Origin: Vogesella alkaliphila
Lineage (GTDB): Bacteria > Pseudomonadota > Gammaproteobacteria > Burkholderiales > Chromobacteriaceae
Reading direction: 5' to 3'
NCBI RefSeq assembly: GCF_014652475.1
Contig: NZ_BMYW01000005.1
Span: 132,692-196,691 of the forward strand
Length of the DNA: 64,000 bases
Below are positions 1-7,437 of this stretch, piece by piece. Every line of letters starts with the position of its first letter. Position 1 is the stretch's first letter. A program made the translations under genes and the position numbers. The notes under the pieces are model-generated. The model saw only the letters and a program-made list of their open reading frames with translations. It searched no databases and was not told where the DNA came from.

Positions 1-2
1 CA

Positions 3-581
3 AAGCGGCCGCTGGTGGACGGCGAGGCCTTCGATGCGGTGCTGATAGCCACCGCGCCGTATCACGCCGCCAGCCTCGCTGCCGACGAAAAGCTGGGCGA
101 CTTGCTCAAGGCGTGGCAATACCAGCCGATAACGACCCTATACCTGCGTTTCGAGGGCAGGGTGCGCCTGCCGCAGGCGATGACCGGCTTGCAGCGCGGC
201 CTCGGCCAGTGGTGGTTCGACCGCGAGGCGCTGACCGGCGAGGCCGGGCTGGTGTCGGTGGTGATCAGCGCCGCCGGCGAGCACGACACGCTGTCGCGCG
301 CGGCGCTGACGGCGCGGGTGCTGGCCGAATTGCAGCAGCACGTGCCGAACTTGCCGCCCTTGGCGGCCAGCTGGCAGATCACCGAACAACGCGCGACCTT
401 TGCGGCCAACGTTGGCCTCGCGCGCCCGGCGCCGCGACTTGGCGTAAAATCCGGCTATCTCGCGGGTGACTGGTTGTGTGCCGACTATCCGGCGACGCTC
501 GAAGGCGCCGTCCGCAGCGGCATCGCCAGCGCCCATGCCCTCATGCAGGACTGGAAAAAAGAACATGATGCAAACGTTTGA
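3..581 (+). CDS. hpnE: Hydroxysqualene dehydroxylase HpnE, C-terminal part (5' end outside window)
   Basis: FAD-dependent amine-oxidase-fold enzyme of the squalene / hopanoid route, acting on hydroxysqualene. Only the C-terminal 192 codons are present; the reading frame is open to the left edge, so the N-terminal Rossmann FAD site is not visible. Support comes from the C-terminal signature GYLAGDWLCADYPATLEGAV followed by SGIASAHAL, typical of phytoene-desaturase-like and HpnE proteins (the part that closes over the FAD), and from DAVLIATAPYHAASL in the substrate domain. The 3' end overlaps the next gene by 17 nt, indicating co-transcription. An uptake-like TGCGGCCAAC word lies inside it at 411-420. 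A general phytoene-desaturase family member is the alternative. Confidence 0.75.
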   Translation, partial: KRPLVDGEAFDAVLIATAPYHAASLAADEKLGDLLKAWQYQPITTLYLRFEGRVRLPQAMTGLQRGLGQWWFDREALTGEAGLVSVVISAAGEHDTLSRAALTARVLAELQQHVPNLPPLAASWQITEQRATFAANVGLARPAPRLGVKSGYLAGDWLCADYPATLEGAVRSGIASAHALMQDWKKEHDANV

Positions 582-1314
582 CAAAGACTATCTCGCCGGC
601 CGCGTGCTGCTGGTGACCGGCGCCACGCAAGGCATCGGCCGCGAGACGGCGCTGGCCGCCGCGGGCCATGGCGCCACCGTGGTGCTGCTGGCGCGCAGCG
701 TGAAGGGTCTGGAAAAGGTGTACGACGAGATCGTGGCGGCCGGCCTGCCGGAGCCGCTGGCGATTCCGCTGGACCTGCTCAAGGCCAGCGACGACGAATT
801 CAATACCCTGGCGTTCCAGATCAAGCAGGCGGTGGGGCGGCTGGACGGCATCGTGCACTGCGCCGCGCACTTCTATGCGCTGTCGCCGCTGGTGGACCAG
901 CGCATCGACGAGTGGATGAACCAGTACCGCATCAACACCGTGGCGCCGTTCGCGCTGACCCGCGCCTGCCTGCCGCTCTTGAAGCAGGCGGCCGACGCCA
1001 GCGTGGTGTTCGTCGGCGAGACCCACGGCCAGCATCCGGGGCCGTTCTGGGGAGCTTTCGGCGCCTCCAAGGCCGGCCTGGGTTATCTGGTCAAGGTCGC
1101 CGCCAACGAGTGGGACGTGTGGCCGCAGCTGCGCGTCAACCTGCTGGTACCGGGGCCGGTCAACTCGCCGCAGCGCACCCGTACCCATCCGGGCGAAGCC
1201 AAGAGCGAGCGCGGCGAACTGGCGGCGCTGATGCCGCACATGCTGTACTGGCTGGGACAGGCCAGTGCCGGGCGCAGCGGCGAGATCATCGAGCTGGATC
1301 TGCGTCCGTCGTAA
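565..1314 (+). CDS. SDR-family protein lacking the usual catalytic Ser and Tyr
   Basis: Short-chain dehydrogenase/reductase fold of 249 residues, most like the YciK branch. The start at 565 (ATG ATG) follows a GGAAAAAAG stretch and overlaps the upstream gene by 17 nt. The N-terminal NAD(P) motif TGATQGIG is intact. In the active-site region the expected YxxxK reads F-G-A-S-K (TTC codon at about 1057) and the position normally holding the catalytic Ser reads VGETHG, so the Lys is present but Tyr and Ser are not. It may therefore bind nucleotide without acting as a standard alcohol dehydrogenase. Cytoplasmic. Function unknown; fold assignment is secure. Confidence 0.8.
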   Translation: MMQTFDKDYLAGRVLLVTGATQGIGRETALAAAGHGATVVLLARSVKGLEKVYDEIVAAGLPEPLAIPLDLLKASDDEFNTLAFQIKQAVGRLDGIVHCAAHFYALSPLVDQRIDEWMNQYRINTVAPFALTRACLPLLKQAADASVVFVGETHGQHPGPFWGAFGASKAGLGYLVKVAANEWDVWPQLRVNLLVPGPVNSPQRTRTHPGEAKSERGELAALMPHMLYWLGQASAGRSGEIIELDLRPS

Positions 1315-1329
1315 ACCACAAGGACAAGT

Positions 1330-1932
1330 ATGCGTGCCTATCTGTTATTACCAGCGTTGGCGCTGCTGAGCGGCTGTAACTGGGTGATGAATGTCAGCGG
1401 CCTGGCCGCCGAGGCCAACAAGGCCATCGGCGCCGCCTGCCGCCAGACCGGCCGTTCGCTGGAGGCGTGCTACACCCGCAATCCGGACGCGGACAAGGCG
1501 CAGATCTACGCCGGCTGGCGCGAGATGCACGAATACATGGCCAAGAACAAGCTGGAGACCATGGATCCGCCGCCGGAGCCTGCGCCGGACTTGTCCGCAC
1601 CGCTGGCCGCGGTCGACAGCAGCAGTGCAAAAGCGGCGGAACACGCGGCTCAAAAAAAAAATGAGCCAGCCCTAGCCTCGCTCGCCCCGCTGGCGAAGCC
1701 GCATTCGCTGACCAGTGCCGAAGCCGACGAACTGGCGCGCAACGACCCGCAGGTCGAGGCCGTTCTGTCCGCCATCCGCAAGAATGGCCGGGACGACATC
1801 AAGCCCAAAGACAGCGGCCCGTCGCCTGCGGAGCAGCGTCTGCTCAGCCTGATCAACGAGCAGAGCGCGCCACCGGCGGCCGTGGGGCAGGAGGATTCCT
1901 TCGGCAAGCCGGCCGCCATGGTCAAGAAATAA
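1330..1932 (+). CDS. Putative lipoprotein, unknown function
   Basis: 200-residue protein with a short lipoprotein signal: MRAYLLLPALALLSGC, lipobox LSGC with Cys16 as the expected acylated residue. The rest is Ala/Pro-rich with no recognised domain; the segment at residues 75-120 is low complexity and includes a run of nine A in the DNA near 1652, a possible slippage site. It starts 15 nt after the SDR gene, so it is probably the last gene of the hpnE-SDR-lipoprotein transcription unit, which ends at the terminator at 1958-1987. Location inferred: inner or outer membrane, periplasmic face. Confidence 0.75.
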   Translation: MRAYLLLPALALLSGCNWVMNVSGLAAEANKAIGAACRQTGRSLEACYTRNPDADKAQIYAGWREMHEYMAKNKLETMDPPPEPAPDLSAPLAAVDSSSAKAAEHAAQKKNEPALASLAPLAKPHSLTSAEADELARNDPQVEAVLSAIRKNGRDDIKPKDSGPSPAEQRLLSLINEQSAPPAAVGQEDSFGKPAAMVKK

Positions 1933-1957
1933 TCACGCGCCCCGCGCTCCCTGTTGC

Positions 1958-1987
1958 AACCCGCTAGTGCCGGCACTAACGGGTTTT
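1958..1987 (+). terminator. Rho-independent terminator after the lipoprotein gene
   Basis: Inverted repeat AACCCG-C-TAGTGCC / GGCACTA-A-CGGGTT followed by TTTTG, 26 nt after the lipoprotein stop and 21 nt before radA. Confidence 0.75.
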
Positions 1988-2007
1988 GTCATTTTCTGAA
2001 GACCCTT

Positions 2008-3378
2008 ATGGCCAAATTCAACAAGACCCTCTATCAGTGCACGCAATGCGGCGGCAGCTCGCCCAAGTGGCAGGGCCAGTGTCCGCACTGCGGCGAATGG
2101 AACACGCTGACCGAGACCGTGGCCGCACCGGCCCCGGCGGCCAACGCTCGCTACCAGAGCTGGACGGCGCAGACGCAGCCGGTGCAGCAGCTGTCGCAGG
2201 TGCAGGCGGCGGAAGTGCCGCGCGAGCCGTCCGGCATCGAGGAGCTGGACCGCGTGCTCGGTGGCGGCATCGTCAAGGGCGCAGTGGTGCTGCTGGGCGG
2301 CGACCCCGGCATCGGCAAGTCCACGCTGCTGCTGCAGGCGCTGTCCGCCATCGGCTCGACGCGCAAGGTGCTGTACGTGTCCGGCGAGGAGTCGCCGCAA
2401 CAGATCGCGCTGCGCGCCTCGCGGCTGGCGGTGGACGCGGCGCGGGTGCGGCTGCTGTCGGAAATCCGTCTCGAATCCATCCTTGCCACGTTGCAGACCG
2501 AGATGCCGGAAGTGGCGGTGATCGACTCGATCCAGACGCTTTATTCCGACCAGGTGACGTCGGCGCCGGGCTCGGTGTCGCAGGTGCGCGAGTGTGCGGC
2601 GCAGCTGACGCGGATGGCGAAGCAGAGCGGCATCACCATCATCCTGGTCGGCCATGTCACCAAGGAAGGCTCGCTGGCTGGCCCGCGCGTGCTGGAGCAC
2701 ATCGTCGATACCGTGCTCTATTTCGAGGGCGACAGCCACTCCAGCTACCGCATGATCCGCGCCATCAAGAACCGTTTCGGCGCGGCCAACGAGCTGGGCG
2801 TGTTCGCGATGACCGACCGCGGCCTGAAGGGCGTGTCCAACCCGTCGGCGATCTTCCTGTCCAGCTACCGCGACGACGTGTCCGGCTCCTGCGTGCTGGT
2901 GACGCAGGAGGGCAGCCGCCCGTTGCTGGTGGAGGTCCAGGCGCTGGTCGACGACGCCCACGGCTTCCAGCCCAAGCGCCTGACCGTCGGCCTGGAGCAG
3001 AACCGGCTGGCGATGCTGATGGCGGTGCTCAACCGCCACGCCGGCATCGCCTGCTTCGACCAGGACGTGTTCCTGAATGCGGTGGGCGGCGTGAAGATCA
3101 ACGAGCCGGCCGCCGACCTCGCGGTGATCCTGGCGATGGTGTCCTCGCTGCGCAACAAGTCGCTGCCGGAGAAGCTGGTGGTGTTCGGCGAGGTCGGCCT
3201 GTCCGGCGAAGTGCGACCGGTGACGCGCGGCCAGGAGCGACTGAAAGAGGCGGCCAAGCTCGGTTTCGAGCGCGCCATCGTGCCGGCGGCCAACAAGCCG
3301 CGCCAGGCCATCGACGGGCTGGAGGTGATCGGGGTGGAGCGCTTGTCCGAAGCCGTGGAATACTGTGCCCGTCGCTGA
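2008..3378 (+). CDS. radA: DNA repair protein RadA
   Basis: 456-residue RadA/Sms, a RecA-like ATPase that promotes branch migration during recombinational repair and natural transformation. Visible in order: N-terminal C4 zinc finger (CTQCGG...CPHC), Walker A GGDPGIGKST at about residues 96-105, the RadA-specific KNRFG motif at about 254-258, and a C-terminal Lon-protease-like domain from about 290. The ATG at 2008 is chosen because MAKFNKTLYQC is the conserved start; upstream in-frame codons fall in the preceding terminator. The ECF sigma gene begins 14 nt downstream, so the three genes may share a transcript. RadA's role in transformation is of interest given the uptake-like words in this window. 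Confidence 0.97.
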   Translation: MAKFNKTLYQCTQCGGSSPKWQGQCPHCGEWNTLTETVAAPAPAANARYQSWTAQTQPVQQLSQVQAAEVPREPSGIEELDRVLGGGIVKGAVVLLGGDPGIGKSTLLLQALSAIGSTRKVLYVSGEESPQQIALRASRLAVDAARVRLLSEIRLESILATLQTEMPEVAVIDSIQTLYSDQVTSAPGSVSQVRECAAQLTRMAKQSGITIILVGHVTKEGSLAGPRVLEHIVDTVLYFEGDSHSSYRMIRAIKNRFGAANELGVFAMTDRGLKGVSNPSAIFLSSYRDDVSGSCVLVTQEGSRPLLVEVQALVDDAHGFQPKRLTVGLEQNRLAMLMAVLNRHAGIACFDQDVFLNAVGGVKINEPAADLAVILAMVSSLRNKSLPEKLVVFGEVGLSGEVRPVTRGQERLKEAAKLGFERAIVPAANKPRQAIDGLEVIGVERLSEAVEYCARR

Positions 3379-3392
3379 CCGCGGGAGCCACC

Positions 3393-3953
3393 ATGCCGCC
3401 CAGTGTTGAACAGATCGAGGCCGAACGGCCCTACCTGCTGCGCTTTGCGCTGGCGCAATTGCGCGATGCGGCCGCGGCCGAGGACGCGGTACAGGACGCG
3501 CTGCTGGCGGCGCTGGAGGCGCGCGAGCGTTTTGCCGGCAAGGCCAGCCTGCGCACCTGGCTGACGTCCATCCTGCGCTTCAAGCTGATCGACATCGTGC
3601 GCAAGCAGCACCGCGAGCTGGCCACCGACCTGTCCGAGGACCTGGACGACAGCGACCTGGACGGCCTGTTCAGCGCCAGCGGCCACTGGCAGGAAAGGGT
3701 CAGCGCCTGGGGTGCGCCGGAGCAGTCGCTGCTGGCCAGAGAGTTCTGGCAGGTGTACGCGCGCTGTGCCGAGGCGATGCCGCGGCGCACCGCGCTGGTG
3801 TTCGCCATGCGCGAGGTGCTGGACATGGACATCGGCGAGATCTGTCAGAATCTGGAGATCAGCGCGACCAACTGTTCGGTGATGCTCTATCGCGCACGGA
3901 TGAGCCTGCGCGAATGTTTGCAGCTGCGCTGGCTGCAGGGGGAAAGCGCATGA
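3393..3953 (+). CDS. ECF-type RNA polymerase sigma factor
   Basis: 186-residue sigma-70 family protein of extracytoplasmic-function type. Region 2 spans about residues 10-75 (LLRFALAQLRDAAAAEDAVQ, then ASLRTWLTSILRFKLIDIVR) and region 4 about residues 115-175 (PRRTALVFAMREVLDMDIGE, then NLEISATNCSVMLYRARMSL). An acidic linker (DLSEDLDDSDLDGLF) separates them. The ATG at 3393 is preceded by GCGGGAG. Its last codons overlap the next gene (ATGA at 3950-3953), which encodes a small zinc protein, the usual genetic pairing of an ECF sigma with its anti-sigma factor. Signal and regulon cannot be read from the sequence. Confidence 0.9.
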   Translation: MPPSVEQIEAERPYLLRFALAQLRDAAAAEDAVQDALLAALEARERFAGKASLRTWLTSILRFKLIDIVRKQHRELATDLSEDLDDSDLDGLFSASGHWQERVSAWGAPEQSLLAREFWQVYARCAEAMPRRTALVFAMREVLDMDIGEICQNLEISATNCSVMLYRARMSLRECLQLRWLQGESA

Positions 3954-4126
3954 TGCTCAGTTGCCGCGAGGCCAGCCGGCTGATATCCGACGCCATGGAT
4001 CGCAAGCTCAGCCGCCATGAGCAGCTCAGCCTCCGCTTCCACCTGCTGCTGTGCCGCAACTGCCGCCATTTCCGGCAGCAGATGGCAACGCTGCGTGCCG
4101 GCATCCGCGAGGGACGCCAGCGCTGA
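3950..4126 (+). CDS. Zinc-binding anti-sigma factor (ZAS / zf-HC2 type), 58 residues
   Basis: Short protein overlapping the sigma gene by ATGA. It carries the H-x3-C-x2-C signature of zinc anti-sigma factors (FHLLLCRNCRHF, residues about 30-41) with an upstream Cys in the SCREA segment that can complete the zinc site. There is no membrane segment, so it would be a soluble, cytoplasmic anti-sigma factor, as for RsrA/ChrR-type redox or zinc sensors. It is the last gene before a strong terminator. Role inferred from the motif and pairing. Confidence 0.85.
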   Translation: MMLSCREASRLISDAMDRKLSRHEQLSLRFHLLLCRNCRHFRQQMATLRAGIREGRQR

Positions 4127-4135
4127 CGCGGACAC

Positions 4136-4169
4136 AAAAAAGCCGGATCACATCGCGATCCGGCTTTTC
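4136..4169. terminator. Bidirectional terminator between the sigma operon and the GDT1 gene
   Basis: AGCCGGATC / GATCCGGCT stem with 7-nt loop, flanked by a run of A on the left and TTTT on the right, in the convergent gap; serves both strands. Confidence 0.85.
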
Positions 4170-4199
4170 TCATGACGGCATGACGGCTTACATGACGGC

Positions 4200-4757
4200 T
4201 TAGAAGCCGACCAGGGTGACCACCCCCAGCACCGCGAAGATACAGGCGGCGATGCGGTGCACGGTGGCGACCGGCAGCTTGCGCGCCGCCACTTCGCCCA
4301 GCAGCACCGCCGGCACGTTGGCGATCATCATGCCCAGCGTGGTGCCCATCACCACCGCCGGCAGCGCGTCGAAGCGTGCCGACAGCGCCACGGTGGCGAT
4401 CTGCGTCTTGTCGCCCATCTCGGCCATGAAGAAGGCGATCACGGTGGCGCCGAACACGCCGACGCGGTCCAGCAGCGGCATGTCGTCGTCCAGCTTGTCC
4501 GGAATCAGCATCCACAACGCCATGGCGATGAAGGAGATGCCCAGCACCCAGCGCAGGATGTTGTCGGTGATGTAGGCCGACGCGATCTGGCCTATCCAGG
4601 CCGCGGCAAAATGGTTGAGCACGGTGGCCACGAAAATGCCGGCGATGATGGGCAGCGGTTTCTTGAAACGGGCGGCGAGCAGCAGCGCGAGCAGCTGGGT
4701 CTTGTCGCCGATTTCGGCCAGGGCGACGATGCCGGTAGAGAGCAGGAAGGCTTCCAT
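4200..4757 (-). CDS. GDT1 / TMEM165 (UPF0016) family membrane cation transporter, probable Mn2+ exporter
   Basis: 185-residue polytopic inner-membrane protein with about six hydrophobic segments in two homologous halves, each with the family signature E-x-G-D-K-T: EIGDKT at residues 15-20 and EMGDKT at 113-118. These acidic residues bind the cation. Bacterial members export Mn2+ and protect against Mn toxicity. The start at 4757 (MEAFLLSTG) matches the family; a longer in-frame extension upstream is rejected because it runs through the riboswitch at 4826-4945. Control by an Mn2+ riboswitch and a good sigma-70 promoter fits the assignment. Monocistronic. Confidence 0.9.
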   Translation of the reverse strand: MEAFLLSTGIVALAEIGDKTQLLALLLAARFKKPLPIIAGIFVATVLNHFAAAWIGQIASAYITDNILRWVLGISFIAMALWMLIPDKLDDDMPLLDRVGVFGATVIAFFMAEMGDKTQIATVALSARFDALPAVVMGTTLGMMIANVPAVLLGEVAARKLPVATVHRIAACIFAVLGVVTLVGF

Positions 4758-4825
4758 GAAATGATCCGGGGGGCTGCGCGGACAACATGATTCTCCGCTG
4801 CCGCAGCCCCCGCTACGCACCGGAA

Positions 4826-4945
4826 AATCATGAGTCTTGCCAGGCCTTGCGGCTGTTTGCGCCATGGTGCGGCCGGATTGCCCGGCGAACCAAGTGTGTT
4901 GACGCAAGCCTCTGTCAGTAATGCAGAGCGGCTACTCCCTCAGGA
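4826..4945 (-). promoter_or_regulatory. yybP-ykoY (Mn2+) riboswitch upstream of the GDT1 gene
   Basis: On the minus strand the leader contains the conserved blocks of the yybP-ykoY family in the right order: GGGAGTAGC (near 4938-4930), CTGCATTACTGACAG, GCGTCAACACACTTGG (near 4900) and CCTGGCAAGACTCATGA (near 4845-4828). GGAGTAG and GCGTCAACA are the L1 and L3 consensus elements that form the Mn2+ pocket. It lies between a good promoter and the exporter, as in other bacteria where Mn2+ binding turns export on. Called from motif recall; no covariance search was possible. Confidence 0.85.
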
Positions 4946-4952
4946 CGGGCGG

Positions 4953-4981
4953 ATTGTACGCGATGGCGGTGCGAGCTTCAA
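4953..4981 (-). promoter_or_regulatory. Sigma-70 promoter for the riboswitch-GDT1 transcript
   Basis: Minus-strand TTGAAG (4981-4976), 17-nt spacer, TACAAT (4958-4953), immediately upstream of the riboswitch. Confidence 0.7.
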
Positions 4982-5008
4982 GGTTGGCCGCAAGCGTTGC
5001 GGCCAACC
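4982..5008 (-). terminator. Inverted pair of the TGCGGCCAAC word, terminator of mscL
   Basis: GGTTGGCCGCAA-GCG-TTGCGGCCAACC: a perfect 12-bp stem with 3-nt loop made of one inverted pair of the recurrent word, 10 nt past the mscL stop. On the minus strand it lacks a long T run, so terminator strength is uncertain. Confidence 0.6.
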
Positions 5009-5018
5009 CTGGGCCGGA

Positions 5019-5474
5019 TCAGTTCAGCTGCGAGGTGCAGTGCGGGCAGCGCGTCGCCTTCAGCGGAATGCTGGACAGGCAGTAGCCGCACTCCTTGGTG
5101 GTGACTTCTGCCGGTGCGGCCGGTGCCGGGCGTTGCAGCTTGTTCAGCGTCTTGATCAGCATGAAGATGGCAAAGGCGATGATGGTGAAGCTGACCAGCG
5201 CGTTGATGAACAGGCCGATGTTCAGCGTCACCGCGCCGGCTTCCTTCGCCGCCGCCACCGAGGCGTACGGCGCCGCCTTGGCGCCTTCCTTCAGCACGAA
5301 GAACAGGTTGGCAAAGTCGACGTTGCCGATCAGCAGGCCGATCGGCGGCATGATGACGTCGTCAACCAGCGACTTGACGATGGTACCAAAAGCACCGCCG
5401 ATGACGACGCCAACGGCCAGATCGATGACGTTGCCACGCATGGCAAATTCGCGAAATTCTTTCAGTACGGACAT
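5019..5474 (-). CDS. mscL: Large-conductance mechanosensitive channel MscL with C-terminal zinc ribbon
   Basis: Homopentameric inner-membrane channel that opens under membrane tension to release solutes on hypo-osmotic shock. The N-terminus [20 protein letters not shown] and the pore helix [19 protein letters not shown] are characteristic; a second membrane helix is at about residues 85-110. At 151 residues it is longer than the roughly 136 of E. coli because the usual C-terminal helix is followed by CGYC...CPHC (residues about 129-148), a rubredoxin-knuckle-like zinc ribbon. SD-like GAAGGGA precedes ATG 5474. Monocistronic. Confidence 0.96.
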   Translation of the reverse strand: MSVLKEFREFAMRGNVIDLAVGVVIGGAFGTIVKSLVDDVIMPPIGLLIGNVDFANLFFVLKEGAKAAPYASVAAAKEAGAVTLNIGLFINALVSFTIIAFAIFMLIKTLNKLQRPAPAAPAEVTTKECGYCLSSIPLKATRCPHCTSQLN

Positions 5475-5559
5475 GTTTTTCCCTTCGTTTGATGTCGGAT
5501 ATCAATGACAAGCTAGTATCCGACAGTGGCAAAGGCAAGGGCAACGGCTTTTTGCACGC

Positions 5560-5595
5560 AAAAACACCCGCTGCCGCCGTCGCGGGAGCGGGTGT
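5560..5595 (-). terminator. Terminator of the Aer-like receptor gene
   Basis: On the minus strand ACACCCGCT...AGCGGGTGT followed by TTTTT, just past the stop at 5613. Confidence 0.75.
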
Positions 5596-5612
5596 GCAAG
5601 CCGGGGCCTGGC

Positions 5613-7205
5613 TCAGGCAGGCTGGGCGTCCGCCTCCACCTCGAAGTGAGCGGCCAGCGCCGACACCCGCGCCGCCTGGTCGGCCAGCTTCTCGATGCCG
5701 TGATTGGCGGAGCGGATGTGCTGGTGCGACTCGGCAAACTGCTCGGCGATGTGGGCCATGCGTTCGGCGAGGTGGGCGGCGGCGGCGGACTGCTGCGCGT
5801 TGGTGCCGGCGATGGCCTGCATCATCTGGTTGACGCTGTGCGAGCTGTCCTGCACCCCCTGCAGCTTGGCGGTGGTACGCAGCTGCGCCTCGGCACCGGC
5901 GCGGGTCTGCTCGGTGATGGTGGCGATGGCGCTGACCGTGCTGTTGGCGGCCTGGCGCACATTGTGGATCAGCTGCTTGATCTGGTCGGTGCTGAGGCTG
6001 GTGCGTTCCGCCAGCTTGCGCACCTCGTCGGCGACCACGGCGAAGCCGCGGCCGGATTCGCCGGCGCGCGCCGCCTCGATCGCCGCATTCAGCGCCAGCA
6101 GGTTGGTCTGGTCGGCGATGTCGTGGATGGTCTGCGTCACCTGGGTGATGCTGTCGATGGCGCTGGCGAGATCGGTGATGATGTGCTGCGCCTGTTCCAC
6201 CGACTGGCTGGCCGCCAGCGTGCGCTGCTGCGAGGTGTTCATGTCGGCACTGCTCTGCGCCACGCTGCTGCTGGTGTCGATGCTGAGGCGGGCGGTTTCC
6301 TCGGCGTGGCTGGCCACCTGCTCGATGGAGGCGGACAGCTCCTCCACCGCGCTGCTGATCTGGCTGACGCTTTCGTTGCCGGCGGCCATGCGGTTGAACA
6401 GCTCGGCGATGCGCTGCTGCATGTGCATGGTTTCTTCGGCCTGCGCGCGCGCGGTCATCTGCAGCTCGTCCAGCATCACCTTGAGGTGCACCTGCATGTA
6501 GGCGAGCGCGGCTTCCAGCTTGCCCTGTTCGCCGGCGCGGTTGATGGCCAGCTCGTTGGTGAGGCGGCCTTCGGAGATGTTCATGCAGCTGTCCAGCAGG
6601 TGCTGCTGGTGTTCGCGGCGGTGTTTTTCTGCCAGTAGCCAGCCCAGCGTCGACAGCGCGCCGACGCCGATGATCGCGCCGCCGGCGACGCCGCCGGTCA
6701 GCACGCCGGCGCCGAGCAGCAGCGCCGTGTTCAGCACCACATGGGCGCGGCGGAACCAGGCCAGCGTGCGGCCGGGCGTTTTGGCCCTGGGCAGCGGCTT
6801 GCCCTGCATCAGCTGTGGGTACAGCAGTTTCGCCTCGCGCACCGCCTCCGGCCGTGCCGGGCTGCGCACCGACATGTAGCCGCGGATGGTGCCGCGTTCC
6901 TTCACCGGCACCACGAAGGCGTCGACCCAGTAGTAGTGGCCGTTCTTGCAGCGGTTCTTGACCAGGCCGCGCCAGCAGTCGCCGCGCTTCACCGTCTGCC
7001 ACAGATCCTCGAACAGTACCGGTGGCATGTCCGGATGGCGCACGATGTTATGGTTCTGGCCGAGCAACTCCTCGCGGCTGAAGCCGGACAGCTCGACGAA
7101 GCTGTCGTTGGCGTAGGTAATGCTGCCCTTGAGGTCGGTTTGGGTAACAATGAGGCCGCTGGTGAACGGCACTTCAATATCATGGACTGGCAGGTTCTTT
7201 TTCAT
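5613..7205 (-). CDS. Aer-like PAS methyl-accepting chemotaxis receptor
   Basis: 530-residue energy-taxis type chemoreceptor. Start at 7205 gives [14 protein letters not shown], matching the short Aer-type N-terminus. A PAS domain (residues about 15-115; [20 protein letters not shown]) lacks a periplasmic part and would bind FAD or haem in the cytoplasm. Next is a hydrophobic hairpin (about 155-195, [16 protein letters not shown]), a HAMP-like stretch, and the MCP signalling domain whose hairpin tip includes [20 protein letters not shown] at about residues 395-415, the region that contacts CheA/CheW. Divergent from ldhA across 232 nt that hold an FNR box. The ligand is unknown. Confidence 0.9.
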   Translation of the reverse strand: MKKNLPVHDIEVPFTSGLIVTQTDLKGSITYANDSFVELSGFSREELLGQNHNIVRHPDMPPVLFEDLWQTVKRGDCWRGLVKNRCKNGHYYWVDAFVVPVKERGTIRGYMSVRSPARPEAVREAKLLYPQLMQGKPLPRAKTPGRTLAWFRRAHVVLNTALLLGAGVLTGGVAGGAIIGVGALSTLGWLLAEKHRREHQQHLLDSCMNISEGRLTNELAINRAGEQGKLEAALAYMQVHLKVMLDELQMTARAQAEETMHMQQRIAELFNRMAAGNESVSQISSAVEELSASIEQVASHAEETARLSIDTSSSVAQSSADMNTSQQRTLAASQSVEQAQHIITDLASAIDSITQVTQTIHDIADQTNLLALNAAIEAARAGESGRGFAVVADEVRKLAERTSLSTDQIKQLIHNVRQAANSTVSAIATITEQTRAGAEAQLRTTAKLQGVQDSSHSVNQMMQAIAGTNAQQSAAAAHLAERMAHIAEQFAESHQHIRSANHGIEKLADQAARVSALAAHFEVEADAQPA

Positions 7206-7301
7206 GATCGGGACACTGAGACGGCTAGGCAATCGTGGAGGTGGATAACGCTGCAAGGCACGCATGTTATAACCACGTCATGGGGCGCGCCATTTATCCG
7301 C

Positions 7302-7347
7302 TTGATCTGGATCAAGGTCGCGCGACTCCGATTTTCCTGTTTAAAAT
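7302..7347 (+). promoter_or_regulatory. FNR/ANR box and -10 element of the ldhA promoter
   Basis: TTGATCTGGATCAA at 7302-7315 is a perfect match to the FNR/ANR palindrome TTGAT-N4-ATCAA. TAAAAT at 7342-7347 is a good -10 element; the box centre lies about 41-45 nt upstream of the predicted start, the class II activator position. It predicts induction of ldhA under oxygen limitation. The site could also act on the divergent receptor gene. Confidence 0.8.
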
Positions 7348-7437
7348 CATTCGGTTTGTTGCAGCTGTTTTTAATGAATATCGCCGTTCGGCACGGCGGA
7401 TTTGTATCGAATCCGATACAGCACGGAGAGACCGCAC

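Noticed and set aside
1640-1670. Programmed frameshift at the A9 run in the lipoprotein gene
   Set aside because: The frame is intact through the run and no alternative product is apparent; noted only as a slippage-prone tract.
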